64,000 bases of DNA from Phalacrocorax aristotelis (taxonomy: Eukaryota > Chordata > Aves > Suliformes > Phalacrocoracidae), in contig NW_027441295.1 of the NCBI RefSeq assembly GCF_949628215.1, positions 124,001-188,000 on the forward strand, written 5' to 3'. The notes under the pieces are model-generated. The model worked only from the letters and a program-made list of their open reading frames with translations, was not told the origin of the DNA and did no database searches. Both the position numbers and the translations under genes were made by a program. Position 1 is the first letter of the stretch, and the number at the start of each line of letters is the position of its first letter. Positions 58,301 through 64,000 of the stretch are shown one piece after another.

Positions 58301-60623
58301 CAGCCGGACAGAGATGGTCCCATCTGGGTCGCCAAACTGATACAAAAATTCGCGGATACTATCTTTCAAAGTCCGAACCTCCCCGTAAGAGGAAGCGGAG
58401 TATCCAGAAAGTTCCCTAAATAAAACTCGATAGCAACAAAGTCACTATTAAGCAGGCATCCTTTATTACAGCGCTGGGCAGCACTGGGGATTGATCCACC
58501 ATGAGCGCTCCAGTGATTCAGTAAACTTCTAAAGATTATATACTATAAAGTCATACATATTAATGAGATTCAGGAGGATTCATTAACATATGTAAAAGCT
58601 CAAGCTGCATGCATAGTTGTCCTTTTAGTGGTCTTTGGGAGTCCTCCAGTGGTCTCTGATGGTCTTCCTCACCTGTCCGCTGGCTGAACTTTGGGTTTCC
58701 TTTGCCCATATATAGTCATTGAATGAGCTCTTCGGTCCTTTAGCCTTGGACTGTCACAAGGGGTTGATTTAAACTAGTTCCTCGAGTGCTTATCTCAGCA
58801 CTGGTGTCCTGAGTCTCTGTTATCAATGAATTTACGAGCTTATTCACTATCTTTTTAATCCTGTCTGGCACCAAGTTGCATTCTTCAAAACCCTGAAACT
58901 ATCTTTGCAAGGGAGGAAACCACAAGAGAACAAGGATGCTTACAATAAGGACTAAGTCAAGGACTGTCAGGGGTTTAGTTCTTTCACCTGCCAGAAAGGC
59001 TGCTTAGGTGCCCGGACGCTCCCTGTGTATTGGGAGTCACTCCTGGACTCACGACCTAGGTGGCAGGGAAGGAATCTGGATGAGGTGACCTTCTTTCCAA
59101 ACCATTGTTTTCCAAAGCACTGTATTCAAGCACACTGATTTACCGATCCCTGATTCTTGTTCTGGTTGTTTACGTACTGGTTTCTTGAGGGTGGAAATGA
59201 GTGGACGAGAGCTGTTTCTTGGGCTGCTCTTCTCCACGGGCAGCGCGCGATTGTTGAAGTGGCGTTGGTAGGAGGTGCCCTCATTACCCAGCTGACAGAT
59301 GGGGTCTGTGAGTTGCAGGAGCCAGAGGTCCTTCGCTCCTCGGCCTTCAGCCTCTACGCCGCCCTGGCCTCCTCCGCCTCAGGGAAGAGATCATTCTTCG
59401 CCAGGGAAGTGGCGGAAACCTGGGTCAGCCTTCTCTTGCACCTCCGGGATCCTGACCCTGAAGTCTCCAATGTAAGAGCCCCCACATCTCATTTGCAAAG
59501 CCGTAGCAAGCCGTAGAAAGGCATAGAAAGCTGCCTGGCGAACTGCTGCAGCCAGTGCCCTCCCTGCCCGGAGACTGCGTCTGGGGCAGCCCCCTCTGCT
59601 GGGGGGGTGAGCTGAGCAGAGCTCAGCTGGACAAGCTTCCTGGCAAGGACCCCACCCGCTCCCACAGGGGAGGAACGACGTGGCTCGACTCTCTTTTTCA
59701 GGTGTGCAGGACCGCTCTCTATCTCTGCGCTCCGTTTTTGGGGCCAGAGCGGGTGCAGGAGACCATCATCACCTCCATCGGTCTGAGCGCAGCCGAGCTG
59801 CAGTACGAGGTTTGCCACTGCCTGGTGAGTGAGCTGTGCCCTGGGGAGAGGTTGCGGCCGCAGGGCCCTTCCCCAGAACCGAGAGGGGAGCATGAGGTGA
59901 CATGCCACGGGTGGGCAGGGTGCGAGCCGGGTAGCTGGTGCAGAGGCACGGCCACCCCTTCTGGACACCTGCGCTCTCTCTCTCGCTCCCTCTTTTCTCT
60001 CCCTTTCCCCTTGTGGCCCACCCAGCCAACCGGCCGTGGGTCAGCAGAGGGGTCTTTTTGGCCAGAGAAGAAATTGTGCCTCTCTGCTTGCCCCTAGGTC
60101 AGAGATGCCCCTGCTGTGCTGGAGAGGCTCCGCAGCATCGCCAGGAGCCGCCACCTCGAGAACGGGCAGGCGCTGCACTCTGCCACCATTGCAGTCCTAG
60201 GTGAGAGTCAGGGCTGGGGCCCGATGCTGTGCTCCTCCCTGCCAAGATGGCCACGGTGGCCTGCGCTTTCCCCATCTGCCCAGGGAGGCCAGGGCTGGGG
60301 CCGGCCTTAGGAGGGCTGCCACAGAGGGGTTTGCCGAGGGCTCAGTGCGAGCGTAGGAGAAGGGCTGCAGAGCGGGTGCCGGTGGGGAGGCTGGACCCCG
60401 CACGAGGCGACGCTCAGCTCTGGCGGCTGCTATGTCGCGACTGTAAAGTTCTGATCTTTCTAGCCTTCCCCTCCAGCTCCCCAAGCACGTCCCAGGTGTA
60501 GGGGAGGGCCACAAGCCAGGGCTGTGGGGCAGTGCCTTGACACTCACCTCTTTGTCCCATGCCTTAGGAGACATCCTGGAAAAAGCAAGAGGCCTTAGCG
60601 GCTCTTGCCGGCAGCAGGAGTGA
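46333..60623 (+). CDS. Maestro HEAT-like repeat (MROH) family protein, copy B (intron holds a provirus)
   Basis: The same eleven exons as copy A: 46333-46487, 46750-46912, 47136-47329, 48203-48340, 48538-48649, 48858-49004, 49763-49945, 59319-59471, 59702-59824, 60098-60200 and 60568-60623. All lengths and phases are identical to copy A and there is no stop or frameshift. Residue differences include P to L and C to R in exon 3, E to D in exon 5 and Y to S in exon 8. The intron between 49,945 and 59,319 is stretched from about 0.6 kb to 9.4 kb by the antisense provirus at 50,194-58,986. Whether splicing survives is not visible. The 5' exons are unresolved, as in copy A. Confidence 0.8.
50194..50842 (-). 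repeat. 3' LTR of the provirus
   Basis: 649 bp, matching the 5' LTR. AATAAA on the minus strand at 50,318-50,323. Directly preceded (minus strand) by the polypurine tract. Confidence 0.95.
50843..50858 (-). other. Polypurine tract
   Basis: On the minus strand aaagaaaaggggggaa abuts the TG of the 3' LTR. This is the plus-strand primer site of reverse transcription. Confidence 0.9.
50876..52795 (-). pseudogene. env, multiply broken
   Basis: ATG at 52,795-52,793 overlaps the end of pol and is followed by a hydrophobic signal-like stretch. Breaks seen: TAG at 52,640-52,642, TAG at 52,043-52,045, a frameshift near 51,725-51,735, a frameshift at a run of seven A (51,308-51,314) and TGA at 51,113-51,115. 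A basic site (KVKR) precedes a Gly-rich, fusion-peptide-like stretch ([14 protein letters not shown]). Near the end is a hydrophobic anchor (about 50,980-51,040), then a short tail and TAA at 50,876. I did not find the CX6CC/immunosuppressive pattern usual for gammaretroviral TM, so the env may come from another lineage. No working Env can be made. Confidence 0.8.
52776..56279 (-). CDS. pol: protease, reverse transcriptase, RNase H, integrase (open)
   Basis: Reads in the gag frame straight after the TGA; the open stretch is about 1167 codons, counted below from 56,246. Protease LVDTGAT at residues 16-22; reverse transcriptase with LPQGFKNSP at about 293 and YVDD at 327-330; RNase H with YIDGSS at about 630 and HCKGH at about 742. 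Integrase has an HHCC zinc module (about 833-870) and the D,D-35-E triad at about 899, 957 and 993. No stop or frameshift over the whole length, which is normal for gammaretroviral Pol. Its expression would need readthrough of the gag stop, and gag is broken upstream. The last 20 bases overlap the env start. Confidence 0.93.
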   Translation of the reverse strand, partial: WRPGESSLAEPLVKIQLGKEEKPVEFLVDTGATFSVLNQELLPISKQNVNIVGATGQVEKAFFLKPLKFKIGKSVGIHKFLYLPEAPRPLLGRDLLEQLNAEIKFNEGEMEFKLPEENLIEILSLTLTEPQVRGQEIIQEIKDQVYPGVWASGIPGKAKNAELVVVKLKVGAQPAKVRQYPLKLEDRRGVKSITEELIRFGLLIECSSEYNTPILPIKKPDGKTYRLVQDLRAINKIVEDLYPVVANPYTLLTNLKETYEWFTVLDLKDAFFCLTLAPESRNLFAFEWENPDSGRKTQLTWTVLPQGFKNSPTIFGNQLAEELEAWESPPGNGTLLQYVDDILIATEKDEECKEWTVSLLNFLGLSGYRVSLQKAQILKKEVIYLGFVISKRQRQLGNDRKEAICRTPEPTTVKELRTFLGMTGWCRLWIYNYGLLVKPLYELLKNSLTQLIWTGEARRAFKELKLELMRAPALGLPDVTKPFWLFSYERQGVALGILAQKLGPYKRAVAYFSKQLDEVSKGWPGCLRAVAAVVLIIQEARKFTLGRKMIVHTSHTVTSVLEQKGGHWLSPSRFLKYQSVLMEQDDIEIVTSTIINPASFLTDKQEMETVVHDCIETIETVYASRPDLKEEPLEEADHTWYIDGSSFVRNGVRMAGYAVTTTDQVVEAKSLPKGTSAQRAEIIALVRALELAEGLRVNIWTDSKYAFGVVHAHGAIWKERGLLTAQGKDIKHADIILRLLDAVQLPSAVAIMHCKGHQKGNTDREVGNKLADHEARQAAEQGEVLGIIPEKSLPLPEIVEYDKKDQKLITDLKAEIGPTGWAMLKDNKIVVPFRILWKLIKTEHDKTHWGTEALYNSLTKQMIARNLFQTIKTIVDRCEICLKNNPKVENRVKFGSIGKGNVPGQNWQIDFTELPRKGGYRYLLVLTDTFSGWPEAFPCRTNKAREVTKVLLREIIPRFGVPEVISSDRGPHFVAQVVQQVSKFLEINWKLHTTYRPQASGQVEKMNHLIKTQLSKICQETNLRWDQALPIALLRLRVKPRTKEKLSPFKILYGRPFQTRYQGQDPTQVGEINLQQYLIALGKQLQEVNGLVMSTRAWGLDSPVHLFKPGDWVYVKNISGDPLKEKWSGPFQVLLTTYTAVKLEKHAAWIHYSRIKRHLKDHGSPNP
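56280..57808 (-). pseudogene. gag, broken (matrix, capsid, nucleocapsid)
   Basis: The ATG at 57,808-57,806 begins MGNQQGG, a myristoylation-type N-terminus. That frame closes at 57,698-57,700, while the rest of matrix is open in another frame from about 57,716: a frameshift near 57,700-57,720. A TAG at 57,201-57,203 then interrupts the frame between the matrix/linker part and capsid; CAG to TAG would explain it. From 57,182 capsid is open and ends in one CCHC zinc knuckle ([14 protein letters not shown]). Gag ends with TGA at 56,280-56,282, and pol continues in the same frame. Two lesions prevent a full Gag. Confidence 0.85.
57809..58316 (-). other. Proviral leader
   Basis: About 500 bases between the primer binding site and the gag ATG. 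It would hold the packaging signal and splice donor. No ORF of note; neither element was pinned down. Confidence 0.6.
58317..58334 (-). other. Primer binding site
   Basis: On the minus strand TGGCGACCCAGATGGGAC follows the 5' LTR after three bases (GTT). The TGG start is what a tRNA 3' CCA end requires. The tRNA is not the common Pro, Lys or Trp type; an Arg-type tRNA is my tentative guess. Confidence 0.7.
58338..58986 (-). repeat. 5' LTR of the provirus
   Basis: 649 bp, TG...CA on the minus strand (TGAAAGAACT...TTTGTATCA). It contains an AATAAA signal (58,462-58,467 region) and TATA-like ACTATATATGG about 300 bases from the U3 start. Five single-base differences from the 3' LTR were seen. 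Confidence 0.95.
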
Positions 60624-60859
60624 GGCTCCTATTCTCAGGTAGGTTTGAGCAGAGCCGAGCTCTGGCTCTGCTGGTCAGGGAGGAGCTTGGAGGCCTGGCA
60701 GCAAAAGGCCTGGCTCGGAGCAGGAGAGGAGCACCCAGCAAGGGCAGCTCCTCATCGCCCCTCCCGTGTCACTGCAGCTTCCTATTGCCCGCGGCCAGAG
60801 GCAGACAAGATTTTCTGCGACTGTGACAGTGACCACTGCGAGCCGGGGGTACTTATGGC

Positions 60860-60865
60860 AATAAA
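60860..60865 (+). terminator. Poly(A) signal of MROH-like gene, copy B
   Basis: AATAAA 237 bases after the TGA, in sequence matching copy A. Confidence 0.75.
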
Positions 60866-60912
60866 CCTCCTTTGACCGCCACGCCGATGGAGAGTGATCT
60901 TTCTTTCCTAGA

Positions 60913-61163
60913 GGCAGGGTGGCCGTGCCAGGGCTGTGCCAAGGCCTGAGGGGATGCACCCACAGGTGCTGAGGGAGCTGGCTGATGTGACCACAAGGCT
61001 GCTCTCAGTGACCCTTGAAATGTTGCAGCAACGGGGGAAGGCTCCTGAGGACTGGGAGAAAGCAAATGTGGCTCCTGTCTTCAGGAAGGGCCAGAAAGAA
61101 GATCCAGGGTGGCACAAGCTGGTTGGCCTCACTTCAGTCCTTTGGGACATGGGGGACCACAGG
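60913..61163 (+). mobile_element. CR1 LINE fragment, reverse transcriptase N-terminal part (copy B)
   Basis: Duplicate of the fragment at 10,655-10,905, with the same LRELAD and WEKANVAPVF-type phrases. Confidence 0.75.
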
Positions 61164-62565
61164 GGTTTGTTCACTTTGGGTTTAGGTAGTGTTGTGACAC
61201 CATCTCCCATAACACCCTCACTGAGGAGGTGGCAAAGGTCGAGTCCGATAAGAGGCTGTGGAGGGAGACTGAAAACGTTCCCGTGGATGCCCAGAGGGCT
61301 GCAATTTGTGGCACAAAACCCCGTGAGAGGATCGCTCACTAGCGGTGTGCCAAGTTTGGGCAGCGGTGCTGATGCAACGTCCACTCCTCACAAGTGATGA
61401 AGACACCGTGGCAGAGCACGCTCTCAGCTAGTTGGCAGGTGACAGGGTGCCACAGTGCTAAACCCCCTGACTAGGGTCGTTGGGAGACTCCACATGAGGA
61501 GGGTTTAAGGTTTTAATATCAAGTTTACTTATTTGAGGATATTTGATGTTGTAGGGGATTTTTACTAAGAGAAGCGCTCTCTACTGAATATACCGAAATC
61601 ACATGATAGTGAAATCCCAACAGAAGCAGAAGAGAGCAATTGCACTCTACAGCGGAATCAGATGGCAAATAGGATTCCCATTACCTATCTCCATATGCTC
61701 ACTGTCAGGATGCTGGGTGTCCCCAGTCGCCAGGAAGGAGTACATGGGTTTAAGGCAGCTGAAGCCCATTTCTCTCTTCCAAGTATATTTTGCCGGCTTT
61801 TTGACTTTTACACTCTATGCTGGCTTGGGCCACCTACCACCACATATACGCTTCTCCCATGCTGGTCTAGCTGGCTCAGGGCAATAATACTTTCTAATGA
61901 TTATTTTAGGCAAGACCATTACGTAACTACTTTACCCACTGAATTGATACGTCCATGAATCGACAACAAAAGGCACCATCCAGTCCCCTTGGTGTTGAGG
62001 CAAGTTCTGCTTGCTTTACAACAGCCATAGTCACCTCCTAACATTATTTTCTGAGCTGCGTGAGCCCATCATCCTTGCCTAGCTTCTCCAGTGTGGGGTT
62101 TGTTTTGGTCAGTCACATAGGAGCCGAAGGAGCAGCCACCACAACAGCCAGGCGTAACAGAGCTGGGGAAGCCCTGGCCGTGAACGACTTGTTCTGGCAA
62201 AGTAATTGCCTCTTTAGAAGAAAAGGTTTTACACTGTTCGAATCAAATACAAACAGTTCTGCATACAGAGGGAGCGAGTCATTTACCTACACCAAAATTA
62301 GGGGCAAAGTTTCTTTGGATCTCCCACCTGAGCCTCTTTTGTATCAAATTCTCCTTCTTGTCTCCCATCCTCGTGTGACGCACAACAGCAAAGAGCCTGG
62401 GACCATCGTCTAAAGAACCCCCCATAGGAACGGGTAGGCTGCCGTGGGGTCCCTCTAGGCGGTGCAATACCCACGCTTTACAAACCCAGCCTGGAGGCAG
62501 TCTTCTAGAACTGCACTAGCAAGGATTGCCTCAAAGGGGCTAAGCCTTTCCCTCGGTCTCCTGGC

Positions 62566-63256
62566 TCTGCTTCCGTTCACACAGCCCAGGATGGCCTTGG
62601 CCACCTTTGACTCCAGGGCGTGCTGGTGGCCCATGTGCCATTCACCGTCCACCAGGTCCCCAGGGCTGCTTCCACAGAGCAGCTCCAGAGCCAGGCAGTG
62701 CCCAGCCTCTGTGGCTGTGATTTGTTAGGCTGCTGCAGGGGCAGGGCTTTGCTTTTCTCCCTGCTGAAATTCCTAAGGTTCATGCCAGCCCATGCCTCTC
62801 GCCGGTTGAGCTCCCCGGGGCTGGCCGCTTTCCCCCAGAAGGCTATCATCTGCAAACCTGACGAGCGTGCCTTCCATCACCTCTTCAAGGTCACTGATAA
62901 AGAAGTTATACAGGACAGGTCTCCAGATGGACGCATGAAATGCTCCTGTCGGTACTGCTTTCTAGTTAGAGTATGAACCACTTAGTCACAAGCCTCTGAG
63001 CCCAACCGCCCCTCCGGCATTTGACCCAACTGGTTACCCAGGCATGGTGACCAGAACTTGCTCACCTGGATGCACGGCTATTGTTGGGGATGCTATTGAA
63101 AGGCTTGCTGAAGTCAAAGTCAAAGATGCCTTTTCACTTCCTCTCCATGACCTTTCAGAGATGATACGGAGCAGCCCCACTATGACTTTGGCCTGCTCTC
63201 TTAGCCCCTTTGGCTGCAGCCCCTCTAGCCCCCCAGACTCTAAGAGCTTCCGTTAA
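62566..63256 (-). mobile_element. Old CR1-like LINE fragment (copy B)
   Basis: Duplicate of the fragment at 12,300-12,990 with the same decayed DFSK and FADD blocks on the minus strand. Confidence 0.6.
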
Positions 63257-63769
63257 ATAAACCACCCCTGAATTGCTCCTTGCCCACTGCTGCTTCTGCT
63301 TCTTCTCCTCACACCCTGCCTTGATGCACACAGGCCTGGGAGACCCTTCTCGTGGAGCCTGAGGAAAGGAAGATTTCTGAGGATGCAGCTCTGACCTACC
63401 TGCACCTCCTCTTCCTATTTCATCTGCTCGATTCAGCAGCAGGCCCGCGGTTTCCCTTTTCATCGCCTTACTGTTAATGAAGCAGTAGCAGCTCATCACT
63501 CTGCCCATACCCTCACTTGCAAGCGTCTCTCCTAGGGAAGCCAGGGACGTGACAGACACCCGGCTGCACCCTACGACACTCCGAGGTCTAGAGAGAGACA
63601 AAGACCCCAAACCTCAGGAAATAAGACACCGAAAAATCATAAGTGAGATCGAAGGGTTGAAAGAACCAGGACGGTCAGCCTTGAAACCTTGCCTAGAGAG
63701 AACAGAAAGCCCCTAAAGCAGAGAGATGGGAATAGCTGCCCTGGGGCTCACCATTGCTCAGGCAGAAGC

Positions 63770-64000
63770 TCTGCAGAGCTGCTCCCCAGCCCCTCGTTCC
63801 CCAGGCTGTCTGTATATCCCAGGTTGCCATGCCCCAGGGGCAAAATCAGGCACTTGCCCTCATTAAACTTTATACAGTCGGTGATTGCCCAGCTCTCCAG
63901 CCTGTCCAGGAGACATGGTAGTGTTAGGAGATATGGTAGTCTCGGGTTGACGGTTGGACTTGGTGATCTTAGAGGTCTTTTCCAACCCTAATGATTCTGT
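63770..64000 (-). mobile_element. CR1 fragment at the right end of copy B
   Basis: Begins abruptly at ctctgcagagctgctcc, the right border of the 1,305-bp deletion. It matches 14,809-15,020 of copy A, including the nested plus-strand CR1 3' end. It runs off the window. Confidence 0.8.

Larger units (their letters stand above)
50194..58986 (-). mobile_element. Gammaretrovirus-like endogenous provirus, 8.8 kb
   Basis: Full-length provirus in minus orientation: 5' LTR 58,338-58,986, primer binding site, gag, pol, env, polypurine tract, 3' LTR 50,194-50,842. Host CCTG is duplicated on both sides (50,190-50,193 and 58,987-58,990), a 4-bp target duplication as in gammaretroviruses. Gag and pol share one frame separated by a stop, and nucleocapsid has a single zinc knuckle; both are gammaretroviral traits. 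The LTRs differ at 5 of 649 positions by eye. Pol is open; gag has a frameshift and a nonsense codon; env has several breaks. The element is therefore not competent as it stands. It sits antisense in an intron of the MROH-like gene. Confidence 0.95.
41175..64000 (+). repeat. Segmental duplication, copy B
   Basis: Second copy of the block at 1-15,030, in direct orientation. It starts in the sequence ggtttttatgtatatcaaga, identical to base 1 of the window, and runs to the window end. It is longer than copy A because it carries an 8.8-kb provirus (50,194-58,986) and about 310 bp near 42,488-42,810. Immediately left of the start lie an env-like relic (41,042-41,150) and a 230-bp repeat (40,798-41,027). 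Confidence 0.95.

Noticed and set aside
58154-58369. Small ORF in the proviral leader and LTR
   Set aside because: It crosses the LTR border and primer binding site, which are better explained by the proviral structure.
1-64000. CRISPR arrays, prokaryotic operons, tRNA or rRNA genes
   Set aside because: No spaced short direct repeats of the CRISPR type, no Shine-Dalgarno-led gene strings and no recognisable tRNA or rRNA fold; the exon-intron structure and CR1 elements mark a bird chromosome.

Overview
The window looks like a bird nuclear genome. Its genes are split into many short exons with GT..AG borders, it carries several CR1 LINE fragments of avian type, and it holds CpG-island-like blocks and a gammaretrovirus-like endogenous provirus. 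I cannot name the species. No tRNA, rRNA, CRISPR array or bacterial operon is visible.

Layout: (1) 1-15,030 is the first copy (A) of a large direct segmental duplication. It holds a GC-rich, CpG-island-like block followed by a purine-rich tract, then the 3' part of a plus-strand maestro HEAT-like repeat (MROH) family gene (coding exons 4837-10365, AATAAA at 10602), then CR1 debris. (2) 13,504-23,700 is poorly gene-dense. It has a four-unit tandem array built on a ZNF143/THAP11-like motif, nested CR1 elements, a GC-rich block, and two weak minus-strand gene candidates: a signal-peptide exon at 20,073-20,163 and a transmembrane ORF at 16,441-16,761. (3) 23,923-39,658 on the minus strand is a soluble adenylyl cyclase (ADCY10)-like gene. 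I could follow 24 exons with matching splice phases, giving an open frame of 1234 codons. Direct repeats of about 230 bp flank it. (4) 41,175-64,000 is the second copy (B) of the duplication, with its own MROH-like gene (46,333-60,623).

Copy B is interrupted in one MROH intron by an 8.8-kb provirus (50,194-58,986, minus strand). The provirus has two 649-bp LTRs, a 4-bp target duplication, a broken gag, an intact pol and a heavily broken env. Copy A keeps the empty site, so the insertion is younger than the duplication.

The MROH copies read in frame across 11 exons each; their 5' exons were not found. The ADCY10-like protein keeps both catalytic aspartates, the P-loop and Walker B. It appears to lack the bicarbonate-sensing arginine of human ADCY10 and stops about 400 residues short of the human C-terminus. 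Exon borders were called by eye from phase and homology; divergence values other than the LTR count were not computed.
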